A stretch of 64,000 nucleotides of DNA, taken from positions 8,367 through 72,366 of the forward strand of contig NMRA01000617.1 in assembly GCA_002633005.1 (NCBI GenBank). Direction: 5' to 3'. Positions within the stretch are counted from its first letter, which is position 1. Every line of letters begins with the position of its first letter. The translations under genes were made by a program, and so were the position numbers. This DNA is from Phoronis australis. Taxonomy: Eukaryota; Phoronida; Phoronidae. Below are positions 1-11,810 of the stretch, piece after piece. The notes below the pieces were generated by a model. The model was not told the DNA's origin. It searched no databases and saw only the letters and a list, made by a program, of their open reading frames with translations.

Positions 1-2666
1 CCCGCCGTTAAGCGCTCATGCTCTGTGTTACCGGTACTCGAAATTTACAGCTTAGATATGACAAGGTAAAAAGTTCAGATAACGAGATAAATAATTTATT
101 TGTGAAATGTGGCCCACCGCCGGGGTTTAGTGTGATCTGGCTGCCACTAACTTTACTTAGTCGGAGTTGGGCCGGGGCTACATCAAATGTACGCGTGGGC
201 AGAAAACGTATCTGCGTTGCGTTTTCAAATCTTTCAGAGTCGCGTGTTGTCAGGACCTTCATTAATAAACCGAGACCAAGTACAAAGCACGTTTTCAAAG
301 TTTAGGTAAACAAAGTTCACGGCATACTGATTACAGGGTCACTGACTCAAGCACGTTCTTAGGCATACGTATATTGTAATATCGGTTGAATTACATGTTA
401 TAACTGTGAATACCACGTACGCGAAAATAAGCCATTCACATTTATATCTGATCACAATTCTCCTGCTTTGAAAACAAACATTCGTTTAGATAATTTTCGG
501 AAACAATGTGAACTAAAATGATAGTACAAACACTACATACCACAGTCCAGATTCTACATTCGAAGACCGCTTTTGTGAGAAAGAAACTCTCAACAGGAGA
601 AGTTTGTAATGACACGTAAATAAGTATAACTTTTACCCCTAAGAGTAGAAGCGAAACGCTAAGTATTGTGTTCTTACTCCAAAGGGCTCGGCCTTGGTGC
701 GAAGCTGTTTACTGAATTAAATATACAACTTTTAATTGCGCCGTTGTGGGTAAAAACTGACCCAATAAAATCTTTCTTGAGTAATCTAAATTATTTACCG
801 GCGTTGAAAAAATTGCTTTTCTACTATTATTCTGCTGCTAAAATTGTGGTGTGCTCTTTTGCGTCGACTTTCGGCGCAATGAAATATTGCGTCACCTATT
901 AGCCAGTTTCTTTTTCCCAGATTCTTCAATCAAACGTTCTCCCTCGAGGTTGCCTAAATGTCACAACAAATGATCAGAATTGGTTTCACTTCATTATATG
1001 TTTTTGGAATTTGATATCAGTAAACCGAATTTTAGAACAGATTTTGCTGCCATGTTGTCATCATCTAATGGGAGATGTCGAAAAATTTCTGGAAGTGGCG
1101 CGTGTCACAAATGTACTACTTTCAAAACGACGACATACATTTCTTTGTTACCAATGCAGAGAGTTACGCAAGGAAATGACGTCGGATATTTTTTCTATAA
1201 CGGGCAAGGTGAAAGTCAATTGAGTTCCAGATTTCGCATGCTCACCCGCCGGTCTTCAGCTCATGTTGATACAAGCTTCACGACGAGGTGACGAGCGTAT
1301 TTATTCGGGCTGTTTGCAATTTCGAGGACTGTCGCAGCTCAGTACACAGTAACACCTTGCTGTATTTTGACAATAGTCTTCATACAGCTAGCTGGCTAAA
1401 TAGGAAGGCTCTAGCTTCGAAACAATTTTTTACTCCGAAAGTGACAACAAATTCAGAATGATGATGAATCATGAATGACATAGTAACCGATCACATGCTT
1501 CCGTTTTCATGCGCCCATGATCTTAATCACTGCTCTATGTTAAAACCATTGTTTATGTTGTTCTTAAAATAAACTTTTGTTCTACTGCTGTACCAACATA
1601 TTAAGAAATTGTACAAAAATAAACAATAATTATCTGTGGTAAAGCGAATTATTCAGCGTGATGAAGTGATGATCACTGCAATAACAGATGAGCGCGAATG
1701 CGTGTTGCTTGTTGAGCATTCCGCGGCATGAAAACACTTGAGGTCGTAAAACAGCCAGCGTTGTATTCTGATTTTTGTGCAATTTTACTGTAAAATTTCA
1801 AATTTCTTGCTTGTTTTTATGCATAATGTACTGTATAAAAAGTCTCATACTAAGAAACAGAAATTATGCTTCCGCGATATTACTTAACGTTTGATTTTAC
1901 CACGCCGTCAGTAATTCAACGTAAAGTTCACGTTGGTGTAATGTCACGCACTTTGTATTTGTAGGTTGATTCGATTTTACCACCTTTCAATAGTTGAACA
2001 AAAGTTGATAAACCGTTGAAGACCGGAGTTGCCACTGGTGAACAGTTAACTGTTTGTTTGGCCAAAATTCACCCGTTAAGTCATAAAATGGTAATTGCCG
2101 ACCACTTAGCCGACCCAAGTGCCTACCACAGAGGCGACTCAACAGACGGCTCCTAGCCGACCGTTGTTGGTCGGTTGCTGGTCGGCTAGACGGCCGGTCG
2201 ACGGCTGGTCGTCGACCAATTTCCGACCGGTTGGATAAAAATTCGTGATGTGTGCTGTACATTGAGACGAATCACGATCTTTGATCAGCGTGTGTCCTTG
2301 GGTTCTCTAACAATAATTGCGGTAGACTGATTCAATCGGGATCCACGGAAAATTTTGGTGTGGAGCTCAACTGGAGTTACCCACAGTCTTCAAGGTAAAT
2401 TACAATTCCTTGTATTTATCCCAAAAATAACGTTCAAATCTTGCTTTTCCCTAGGAGGGCCGGAAATGTTATCAATCCTAAACAGGTCCTTCAACTGAGA
2501 GTGTTGACAAGTAAGTTCCAACCCATTAATGAATGCTGACAGAATTACTATCCAAATTTTTGTCGACCTTATATCATGTGTTGGTTATCCAACATTTCAG
2601 GTTTGAAACCAATTGCTCCATTTATGGGAACTTTCTATAAGTTAACGTTTCGGCCGTAAGTAAAAG
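1..2666. other. Intergenic, no gene seen
   Basis: I find no exon with convincing splice sites and no conserved protein segment on either strand. The short open frames overlap in several frames and look like chance. The only compositional oddity is a GC-rich patch near 2.1-2.24 kb, listed separately. Confidence 0.6.
2093..2236. repeat. GGTCGG/CCGACC-rich degenerate repeat
   Basis: About 140 bases in which GGTCGG, GTCGGC and their complements recur in both orientations, so that the stretch can fold on itself. It is much more GC-rich than its surroundings. No coding signature is visible. Confidence 0.55.
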
Positions 2667-2667
2667 C

Positions 2668-2950
2668 AAGCAAGTCCTCCCCTGTGCATGTTGTTAGTTA
2701 ACAGTGATCAGGTGATGAAGATTCATTCAAATTAACCAGTTTGCAATCGTATAGGCCTGCGAAGAATGGGCACTTGTGACTACCCAAAGCATTTTAACTC
2801 GAAATATTGCAGAGGATAACGAGTAATTCTCGAAATACATTATATTACTGCTTTGATAATATATGCGTCGACATAATATTTCGAATAGACCACGTTCAAA
2901 CCAGTTGTTTAGGAGGCAATCTATAAAATGTCTCCATGTTTTGCCAAAAT
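2668..2950 (+). repeat. Diverged duplicate block, copy A
   Basis: This block aligns along its length with 3217-3498. Shared landmarks include the word TATAGGCCTGCGAAGAATGG and the end segment ATGTCTC-ATGTTTTGCC. The two copies flank the solitary exon-1 copy at 3115, so the area has undergone more than one duplication. Confidence 0.75.
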
Positions 2951-3032
2951 TGACAAATCGTATAAATACTTTTTTGAAGTTCCTAACATAGTTTTCACGC
3001 ATCAATTCCGGAGCAAAAATAGCAATCGCAAG

Positions 3033-3059
3033 AACGTCACAGCTGATGACGTCACATGT
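3033..3059 (+). promoter_or_regulatory. CRE palindrome upstream of solitary exon 1
   Basis: A perfect TGACGTCA cyclic-AMP response element (3047-3054) lies a few bases after an E-box CAGCTG, about 60 bases upstream of the ATG at 3115. The same arrangement is retained at 7444-7470 in front of the intact gene. CREB/ATF binding is inferred from the motif only. Confidence 0.5.
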
Positions 3060-3114
3060 AGAGAAGTCTACAGTTGAATATTTTCCAGTTTACAAAGCGG
3101 TACATTTCAACGCA

Positions 3115-3167
3115 ATGGAGAGCGAAAGTGTTTTATATTTTGTCAAACAACTGAAAATTCGTAAAGA
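3115..3167 (+). pseudogene. Solitary duplicate of coiled-coil gene exon 1
   Basis: This is a copy of the first coding exon of the gene starting at 7526. It has the same 17 codons plus two bases and the same GTAAGT donor. The encoded peptide begins MESESVLYF against MERESALYF in the downstream copy, with three amino-acid differences in 17 residues. Homology spans about 2967-3177 against 7391-7590 and includes the proximal promoter. No copy of exons 2-8 was found before 7526. It may be a dead partial duplicate, or an alternative first exon that could splice in frame to exon 2 at 7736. The call as pseudogene is tentative. Confidence 0.6.
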
Positions 3168-3216
3168 GTAAGTAGTATTTCAAAAGCTAAGTAAAACCAA
3201 CCATCCTGGTTTAAAG

Positions 3217-3498
3217 GCAAGTCCTCGCCTGAGCATGTTGTTAGCTGATAGTCATCAGGTGATGACGATTCAGCCAAGTGAACAAGTTTGCGATCGTATA
3301 GGCCTGCGAAGAATGGGCACTTGTGGCTATCCAGAGCATTTCAACTCGAAATGTCGCAAAGGATGACGAGTGATTCTCGAAATACTTTGCATTACTGCAT
3401 TAATAAAATATAAGATTATTAATATTTCGAATAGACGACGTTCAAACGAATTGTTTAGCTTGCAATCTATAAAATGTCTCAATGTTTTGCCAAAATTG
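3217..3498 (+). repeat. Diverged duplicate block, copy B
   Basis: Second copy of the block at 2668-2950, with scattered substitutions and small indels. It lies just downstream of the solitary exon 1. Confidence 0.75.
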
Positions 3499-4500
3499 TG
3501 CTTATGTCGTCTAAACGAACAATTTTTTCCTCGAAATTGTATATCACACGAGAAAATTTGATGACCTGACAAATAACATCAACTGCTGTGCATTTCCTGA
3601 CCTTTGAAAATATAAATCTTTCCACATTTAAGGGCCCAGCCATTGAAGGGGACCATTGAGGACATTCAAGTGGCCACCCTTTTCCTGTTTTTACTGACAA
3701 ATTCTTAAGGAACCGCTCAGGGAGAGAGGACCCAATGTTGGTATCTATTACTTCTATTTTCATGTTTTTATATCGAACAACAGGCTTTCATGCCGAGGAA
3801 GGTCTTTTGTTGCAGGGTCACTCGACAATGGAATGAACTGTCATTCTTTTCCAATCTTAATGATGTCTAGTCTTTCATCTTTATGTGTCCCATTTCAGAC
3901 GGGACCTTCTCTCTGTGGGGGCGGTTCGGGGGCATTGTCACTTTGTCCCTCTATACACGTAAATCCGACAATGCCAAGTATTCACGAGGGGGAGTTGAGA
4001 TTTCAAATTCATCAAAAACTGAAAACATTCGTGCACAACGCAACAGTATCAAAACATTCGACCCAAAAAACCAAAATGTGAAAAGTACAATAAGGTTGAC
4101 CGCCATTGAAAAGGTGGAATTTTGAAGAACGTGAAGACCACTATTTGTGAATTACACAAAATCATTCTTTCTGACCGTTATTTATAACATAATGTTACTT
4201 TTTCCATAGTATCGCAAGAATAGTATTGGTTTTGAAGATCGTTACTAGAAGTTGTTCGTAAGGAATTCGCACATGTCGAACAGGCTGTCGGGGATACGAT
4301 TTGTGATGACCGTGTACATGTCGAACGGGGGTACTCAAAGTAATCGCAATCATAAAATTAATAAAGATTTTAGAATGTTTTTTTTTGGAGTTCAAGTTCA
4401 ACTCGTGAACGGTTATAGGTACCTCTGAATTGAGCAAAGATCCACCATAATACGAATGCTCCATCTCCCATGTCCTACCCCCCTTTTTAATACATTTATT
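3499..4500. other. Intergenic, nothing assigned
   Basis: Open frames of 80-94 codons occur on both strands here, but they overlap one another, lack splice context and match no family I know. I assign no gene. Confidence 0.5.
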
Positions 4501-4590
4501 GCTCAGACAACATCACGTAGCCAGTCTGAGGTTGGGTGACTCAGTTCTGGCTTTAACAAAGTATATAATAGCGACTAATAGATATATAAN

Positions 4591-4614
4591 CACAAACACA
4601 CACACACACACACA
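4591..4614. repeat. (CA)n microsatellite
   Basis: A short CA dinucleotide run that begins directly after the single N at 4590. The N probably marks an unresolved length or a gap. Confidence 0.9.
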
Positions 4615-4727
4615 CGTCGTGTTGAAATCATGTCTGGAGAAATTAGGTTCTATATAAATACGTACAAACATAAATACATATAAAAATAATAATGACAGTA
4701 CAACTTTGATGATTTCTAGAATACTAA

Positions 4728-5613
4728 TTAAAAGCATGCGTGCAGACCTCTCCATTTATCCATATTTGTGTCCAAGGTATCTGTTAAAATTTTGTTTATA
4801 AAAGTTTGTAATTTCAACTTGAAATCCTTAAAAAGGAGAGGCTTTTTTACCTTTGATGTATGGTAAATGAAGTAAAGTGCAAGTGTATTAATGGTATTGA
4901 AAATTAATTTGTGGTTTGTATTAGGGTTTTGAATAGAATCTAATATGTCCCACATCGTAAATAAGTACTGGGTATTTATGGCTTTATTTAAGAGTGTTTG
5001 CATTGATTCCCAGAAAGTCCTGACACATGTGCAATAATAAAACATATGAAATAGAGTCTGTAATTCATCACAATAGGGGCACTTATCAGTATCAACCACC
5101 CTATTTTGTATAAAGTGATATTTGTAAATATTCTTCTATGGGTAAAGAGGTACCTGAAGTTTTTTAATTCATTTATTGGGAGGCTGAACTGTAAAAAATA
5201 AATTTCTCTAATTTCTTTTTCATTATAATAATTACTTAACCGCGCATAAGTGTCAGGTTTTTGTGCAAAAGTATGTATAGCACACTTTTTAAACCAATCT
5301 TTACTACAACTGCTATAATTAAATAAATGAAAGTTGTTACAACCAATAGATCTTGCTTCTAGTTCACCAAGATGCTTCCCCAATGCACTAACAACAACAT
5401 TGTATTGCAATATACAAAATTCTTCAGATTGTATTTATTTTTGATAAAATCCCAACAATGAATTTTATTTTCATTATCCATAAAATCTTCAGAAAATAAC
5501 AGTCCCGTTTCAAACATTTCCCGACAAAATACGGATTTATTGCTAAGTAAAATGTTTTGAATATTCCACAACACTTGTTTGTTAATAGGTATATTCCCCC
5601 TGTTACCCCTCAA
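4728..5613 (-). mobile_element. L1/Tx1-like non-LTR retrotransposon relic (RT C-terminus)
   Basis: On the minus strand three overlapping open segments read as the C-terminal part of a non-LTR reverse transcriptase polyprotein. The first ends near 5359. The second carries the segment FRYLFTHRRIF. After a frame change near 5125 the third carries a zinc-finger-like CPYC...TLFHMFYYC followed by FWESM, the CCHC-type C-terminal motif typical of L1/Tx1-group elements. The catalytic core and endonuclease are absent. Frame shifts show it is dead. Assignment to L1/Tx1 rather than another clade rests on that motif alone. Confidence 0.75.
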
Positions 5614-5675
5614 AAATTTGCAAGCATGCCTGCGGAAATTGCTTATAACATTAGGTTTTGATAAACAAATTCGGT

Positions 5676-6420
5676 GGTTTCTGATTTAAATGTTTATGTA
5701 TGTAGAAAAATCGACAGATTCATAGATTATTTTTTGCAATTAAACGTTAATCTTGTAAGAATTCGTGAGGCTTCAATGAATTTAGTTTCAGCCTAAAGTT
5801 AGAAAAACTATAATCTTGTACTCAAACTGCAAATTACATTTATACGATTTTTGCCTATCTAAAATAATTGTCAAAGACATTGATGAAATTCGGACAGTTC
5901 CCAAAAATATACTAAAATTCAAATGACAATAAATGCATTGCTTTTTGAATTAGGAGCAAGATTTGTTATTTAAACTCACAAATAACAGATCAAAAAGGAA
6001 ATAAGTCATTAAATCAAAGTAAACGCATTGCTCTTGAAATGATTGTTGGCTTCTGATTTCCATGTTTATGTATCTACGAAAATCGACTTATTGATAGATG
6101 ATTTTTGACAATTAGAAGCTAATCGTGTAAGAAATTACGATGTTTCACTGAACATAGTTGCAAGGTGACATCGCGAAATTTCGATCTATCGTCAGATCCA
6201 CAAATAGCAAAGTACACTAAACGATATTTGTCTAATTTGAAAGACTCTCAAGGATACTGATGAATGTCGGACAGCTCTACAAATTGTACTACAAAAATGT
6301 TCTCACAATTCAAATGGAATTATTAGATTGTTTATTGACTTAGGAGCTACATCAGTGGATTGAATTCACAAACTAGATCGAAAAAGAAGTTTAAGTCCTT
6401 AAATAAATAAAATTAAACTC
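5676..6420. repeat. Diverged tandem duplication, about 370-bp unit
   Basis: Two adjacent units align with many substitutions: TTCTGATTT, then TGTTTATGTAT, then AAAATCGAC near 5679 recur at the same spacing near 6050. The later landmarks CGGACAG and GCATTGCT also recur in order. No coding potential is seen. Confidence 0.65.
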
Positions 6421-7290
6421 ATTGCTTATTAACTTGCAAAGATTGTCTTTGCACTTTATTGATGTTTTTAGTTTCAAGTAGTATTGGGCAATGAACGTTA
6501 ACTTATAGTTCTTCAAAATTGACTCGTTGGCTTGCCATTCCTGTGCATACTACACAGACGGAGCGCGTCATGACCGACGCACCCACGTTAAAAATAATGT
6601 GTTACCATGCAGTAGGCCCGCGCAGAACCTGAGTGATCCACGGGAACCGAATTTGAACTCCAAACGTTGAAATGTGTACATTTTGGGACGCAATCTGTAT
6701 CATTGTCCACAGCTACCAGAAATTGGACTACCGACCGTGTTTCAACAAGGAATTTTGAAACAGCCCAGAGGCAATATACTAGGGACCTCGGGACTTCACC
6801 TTTTTAAAAAACTTCCTTCAAAGAATGACCATAATAAAACGAAATTTTCCCAAACCTGGATTATATTAAACGAATCTTGACCTTAGAGGCAGCGCAGACG
6901 GATAGGTTGGAGCTAAGATGCCTGTCTCAAATGAATCATAGCTAACCCCACCAGCGACTAGCCTAGTTCTCAGAATTTCGTACTTTTTTGTCAGATCTTA
7001 GCTACAGTTACTTGAGGCAGCTCCCAGCTACCATTTAGCGCCCTGGCACGAGGCCCATTCTTACTCTATAAAAATTTGTTGGTTCACGGGTTACTCAAAT
7101 CCTGATGATTGCATCCCCGGGATTGCCAACCCCCCACCTATCACCTATGGCGGACGTGGGGGGTTCGGTACAAATATGGCGGAATCCGGAGGACGGGGGG
7201 AGGGGGGGGGGNGGGGTAGTTCGGCGAAGTCGAATTGGTTTGTGCAACCCAATATTATTTGCCTTTCTACGGGCCTGAAATAAGGACCAG
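6421..7290. other. Intergenic with G-run
   Basis: No gene seen. A G-rich run at about 7190-7217, interrupted by an N at 7212, could form a G-quadruplex and is a likely sequencing or assembly difficulty. Around 6930-7000 there are GAGCTAAGAT/ATCTTAGCT-like inverted words resembling the hairpin element just downstream. Confidence 0.5.
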
Positions 7291-7291
7291 G

Positions 7292-7378
7292 AGCCTGTTC
7301 CAAGAAACTGACTTAAGTTCAATTTTGACTTGAGTTTAAGATCTGTCTTAGCTAAGTCAGTTTTGTTGGAACGGGCCC
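7292..7378. mobile_element. Hairpin MITE-like element
   Basis: Inverted ends pair over about 24 bases: 5' AGCCTGTTCCAAGAAACTG against 3' CAGTTTTGTTGGAACGGGC. The interior is AT-rich and no protein is encoded. It lies just upstream of the homology block that contains the gene's promoter. Confidence 0.65.
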
Positions 7379-7443
7379 GAGTCCTAAACATGCTTTTTTG
7401 AAGTTCGTGACATCAATTCCGTACCAAAAATGTGAATCACAAG

Positions 7444-7470
7444 AACGTCACAGCTGATGACGTCACATGT
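7444..7470 (+). promoter_or_regulatory. CRE/E-box module of coiled-coil gene
   Basis: The CAGCTG E-box and TGACGTCA palindrome (7458-7465) lie about 60 bases upstream of the ATG at 7526. The 27-base module is nearly identical to 3033-3059. A later short palindrome, GTAGAGAAGTCTAC, is also kept in both copies. Regulation by CREB/ATF-type factors is inferred only from the motif. Confidence 0.5.
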
Positions 7471-7525
7471 AGAGAAGTCTACTGTTGAATCTTTTCCCAA
7501 TTACACAGCGGTACATTTCAACGCA

Positions 7526-10500
7526 ATGGAGAGAGAAAGTGCTTTATATTTTGTCCAACAGCTGAAAATTCGTAAAGAGTAAGTAGTATTTCAAAGGCCA
7601 ATCTGGCATAAACCCTCTAACTTATCTTTTAAAATAATAGAAACTAGCATAGGTATAGCGTTGGCATATCTAATCTTTTTCTCCTTTCCTCGTTCTTGCA
7701 ACCTTGGTAAAGTTTGATTTTTTGTATCACTTTAGGGTTAATGCACAGGCTGCAAATTGTCTGAAAAAGATGACTAAGAACTACGTCAAGGACGCTGAAA
7801 AGTTGAAAAATGCCGTAAAACGTGAGTATTGCCGCTGAGGAAAACGACTTTTGATGCAGTCCGCCACAAATCGTATGGTAAATCAACTTTTTTTACCGTA
7901 AAACGTTCAAATTCTAATGAAGTGATAGATTGCGAGACTCTGCCGTGGTGATTTCACGTCATTAACCAAAAGGTTACAATATAGTATTTGACACAACGTT
8001 AGATCAATTACTCGTTTGAAGACCGTTAGGATCGCTATGTGAAAGCTCGTTTAAGAGCCAGCTTTCTAGTGATCAATGGCCGGTTGCATGAAACGTCTCT
8101 ATCAGCGACTCAACTAAGTTCCCTGAATGTTTTGCATATTTGTTTCGTTCATAACTCGTATATGTACTGTTTTTCTATCATTTTACATTTGTTACGAGCT
8201 CCTCTTTGACTGAAAACTGAGCCCTTAATTCAATCAAAACAATTAGGGACTTAGTCCTTAAATTAGGGGCGTTGCATGAAAAAATCCCTACTTATTTTAA
8301 TAGTGAGAATTCGATTTAGCGTTCACTCACGATTTGTATGAAAGTAAAAGTTGGCCTAATAATGATACTCAGACAGCTTAAGAAAGGACAGTCAGTTTGC
8401 ACAAGCCCACTAGTATACAGTAGAATTAGGGAAATTGTTTGAGTCCCGATTTCGGACTGTTTCATGCAGAGGCTTCCTATGTACCTCCTCAAGAAGCCTC
8501 GTCCACAGCATACGTCTTAGCTCATTTGTTTGACGCTTTCATCGAACAAAGGAAATTTATTGAAGCATCATGAAAAAATCACTATGCAAGAAAAGCGTGG
8601 CGCAAAGAAATTCATTGTTGCTGTTTCGTTTTGACCATTGCAGGTTTTCCTACAGACTCTGACGTAGCGAAGGGCGTCAATGACTTTCTGATAGAACTGA
8701 ATCAACGTCTTGGATATATCAGAGCCGACCTGGGAGAGGTCGAGCGTGACATGGAATTAATAGACAGGTCAGTAGATGCGAGGAAGTCTTGTAAGTGTCT
8801 ATTATTGTGGAAGTCGATTTTTATTGATCCTCACTTTGTAAAATAATCCAGTAATTGATTCCAAAAATTGGTTTTAGACTGCGTAAAATATTGTTGACTT
8901 GATTTTTCAGCGTCGTCAGACATACAATGAAGGTTGAGAAAAAACTAGGAGCTGCTATTGAAGTATTATCAAATTTGAAAAAGGTGAGACATTTACGTAC
9001 GTACCTGCCCAAACAATTGTATGGGAATTCCCGTAGCAACTGAATCTTCTTAACACTTGACCGATGCTGTCATACATGTTTTTCTCTTTAGGACCTTATT
9101 ATACCAGACTCGTCCTCAGAATGTTCGAGTCCAACTTTAAATCTAGTTGAATGTCTGGTAGGACGAACGGAACCGGACAGCAAATGGCACCATCTAACGA
9201 GATCTTTCTCATATTGTGCAACATTTCACTTGTCCCCATTCATTTTTGTCCTTTTTGGAGATTGTGTTGTGATTTACCTTGGTGTGACAAGGCTGTCATT
9301 ATGAAGGTGATTTTTATGCGCCCACATATTTATATGTGGACGCATTATGCCGTCATCTCTGTCCGTCCGTCCGTCGATCCGTCCGTCCGTCTGTCCGTCC
9401 GTCCGTCCGGGCGGCGTCCGTCCGGCGTCCTGCGTCTGGCGTCCGCTGCTTTATCTCCAAAACCCTTTGACATACGTTCATGAAATTTGGCACATATGTT
9501 CCATTTATGAATGGGACGGCTTGTGCGAACTTCCGGACGGATCCGACTACCGGTGTGCCCCCTAGTGGCAATTTTAGTTTTTTACGCTTACTTTTGTATC
9601 TTCAAAAGTCCTAAACGGATTTTCATGAAATTTGGTATGTAGGCACCTATTAGTGAGATAACGCTATCCCCCCGTTTTCAGGTGGGTTCGACATAGTTTG
9701 CGCCACCTAGTGGCCATTTTTAATGTTTTCGAGTCTGTTTTTGTGCGTCCACCCCGCTATCAACCAAACCGCTGAAAGGATGATTGTGAAAATTGTCATG
9801 TATATACTTACTATGTAGAGGACGGTTGACGATGATTTTCCGATGATTTCGACTACTGTGGCGCCTCCTAGTGGCAGTTTTTTTTTTGCGCCTATGGCTG
9901 TATCTCCTAAACCGTTCGCAGGATCTTTACGAAATTTAATAAGTGTATTTATATGATGTTAACAACAGACGATGACGAGTTTTGGACGGATCCGCCTACT
10001 AGTGTGCCCCCTAGTGGCAATTTTATTTTTTTACGTTTACCTCTGTATCTTCACAAGTCCTTAACGGATTTTCATGAAATTTGGTATGTAGGCACCTATT
10101 AGTGCGATGANGAGGAGACAATGACCATGCCTTTCCATTTTGCAAACTACAACATACTACATATATGCCCTCTACTGGCCACTTTATGGTACCAATAAAC
10201 AACCCTAGAAGGATACCGTATACGGTGCAATTGTGGGCGCATTTCAACGCTCTGCGCTGCTCTTGTTAATATTTGCTTTAAAAGAGTGTCGATGAGACTG
10301 ACTGCCAGTAAATCAGATTCAATGGAATTGCACTACACCGCATCTCTTCATTGTAGAGTGAGCAAGCCAAGCGGGAGCGTCTCCGGTTGCTCGTATGTAC
10401 CAACTGTTCGTCTCGGAAAATGCGAAACAAGGCATCTGCCGAGGTAGAGGCTGTCAAGAACAAAGTTGGTCAGACGACAGACCGGGTTGAAGAGCTGAAG

Positions 10501-11562
10501 CGGCAGTTGTATCAGGTGAGCCATCACTTATGCATGTCTGGTATAGACGTCCTGAAACCTTCAGGTGGTGATTTAGTAACATCACGTTTAAAATCTCTTG
10601 GTCTATTAACACCAACTTTTAGCCTATTTACATGGACGTGACATTTCTAGCGGATATTTCTAGGGTCATATTCAACGTTTACAGCCTTATGAGCTCGAAT
10701 ATGTAGTAAACTCATGGTGGGTACTTCGGTAGTATTTTTTTCTGGAAGACAACCGGTTGTGAATCTAGTGGTGAGGTGCTCGATTAAAAGTCAAAAACGG
10801 TACTTCGTATCCGTGGTTATCGCTGTTTTCTCGATTTTTCAGCTCATCGCCGAAATGCACGATATGGTATACGGACAGCAGAAAGCAGACGAGGTTATGC
10901 AAAGGTTCGTAAAGCGACATTTCCTCTGGTTAGCTCAGTGTTGGGTTATCCTCAAGCTCACTAAACTACAATCCAGAGTCCTCCCCGTAGCCATAAGGAT
11001 ATTTCTTTGCTTAACGTGGTCAATGAAGTGTGTCGATGGATAGTCGAAAATTTTGGCGACCGGGGGATAGGGTGGAAACTGTCGAGACCTGAGAGGTCAA
11101 ATATTTTTATTTTCCTGACGACCAGGTCGCCACGTCGAAAATTCTGGCGACGGGAGGGGGCTGCTGCAAAATCATGGTGACCGGGACTGAAAATTGTGGA
11201 GTCTTGTGTGAAAAAGCTGTGAGAATGGAGGGTGGGTGTAATTTGTTGTTGACCCTGGAGGGGCAGATAAATATTACCACGGCCCTTTAAGCTTTTTATA
11301 GCTTTGGGCCTCGAGAACCAGCTACAGTAACAGTTTTGATTAATCTATGCTCTTTGAATTTTGCGTAATACACGTCGGCAAACTACATGCGAACACTGTT
11401 TTTGTTTCATCATTTATTTTACATTTGTTGATTGCTTTCAGTTCCAAAGTTCCTAAAGTGAACGGGTCACGGGTGACTGAATTGTGCCGGTGGATTTCGG
11501 TAACAAGTAAGAGGATCCGGCGTGCATGGAGTCGTCGTAGAACCCTACTTATGGGTCGATAA
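7526..11562 (+). CDS. Unassigned helical/coiled-coil protein, 8 exons, 247 aa
   Basis: Exons: 7526-7578, 7736-7821, 8644-8767, 8911-8983, 9092-9157, 10357-10515, 10843-10904, 11442-11562. All junctions keep frame between GT-AG sites, and the stop is at 11560-11562. The product is highly charged and alpha-helical. Residues 18-112 are Lys/Glu/Asp-rich with heptad-like spacing (for example the KMTKNYVKDAEKLKNAV stretch). Residues 113-134 are a Ser-rich linker. Residues 135-207 form another helical segment (KASAEVEAVKNKVGQ, then DRVEELKRQLYQ). The last 40 residues are very basic. There is no signal peptide or membrane segment. The fifth exon is the weakest; its frame runs open past the chosen donor. 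I recognise no family. A helical-bundle or coiled-coil scaffold is possible but unproven. Same strand as, and about 3 kb upstream of, the TEX264-like gene. Confidence 0.65.
8082..8469. mobile_element. MITE-like element in intron 2 of the coiled-coil gene
   Basis: The ends are inverted: GGTTGCATGAAAC at 8082 and GTTTCATGCAG ending at 8469. A further internal GTTGCATGAAAA near 8272 suggests a composite or nested insertion. It has no coding capacity and sits wholly in the intron. Confidence 0.5.
9317..10241. mobile_element. Composite repeat bounded by TGCGCCCACA inverted ends
   Basis: The ends are the exact inverted decamers TGCGCCCACA (9317) and TGTGGGCGCA (to 10241). The left end is itself a hairpin, TGCGCCCACATA / TATGTGGACGCA. 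It is followed by a (GTCC)n run at about 9360-9432. Two direct repeats of about 115 bases follow, near 9541-9655 and 9986-10105, each carrying CCCCCTAGTGGCAATTTTA and GAAATTTGGTATGTAGGCAC. No transposase is visible, so it looks non-autonomous. A single N lies at 10111, just after the second repeat. It occupies most of intron 5 of the coiled-coil gene. Confidence 0.7.
11046..11200. repeat. Degenerate repeat of a GGCGACCGGG-type unit
   Basis: Three imperfect units of the form GAAAAT-TGGCGACCGGG-G occur at about 11046, 11136 and 11170 in intron 7 of the coiled-coil gene. The spacing is irregular and no function is apparent. Confidence 0.4.
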
Positions 11563-11810
11563 AGTCACTATGAAAAAGATGGCTGGATAGAGGGCGACGC
11601 ACACGTTAACTGTCTGATTAGTAACATGAAACTTGAATCGTGGAAACGAAGCTGTCAAAACGCTTCCGTGCAATGGACTCCGTGACGCATAAGCCGTGAA
11701 GACTAGTGGAAATGTTGAATGCTGCGTTGTTCAGGAGAGTGACAATGTGAATTTGTACAAAGTTGTTTTATATTGTCGTTCTTTTTTACATTTGTTGTGA
11801 ATTAAATATT

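Noticed and set aside
8-305. Overlapping 95-96 codon open frames on both strands
   Set aside because: They shadow each other, have no splice context and resemble no family.
9151-9571. Open frames of 72-110 codons across the GTCC run
   Set aside because: They arise from the stop-poor (GTCC)n repeat inside the composite element (SVRPSVRPS-type peptides).
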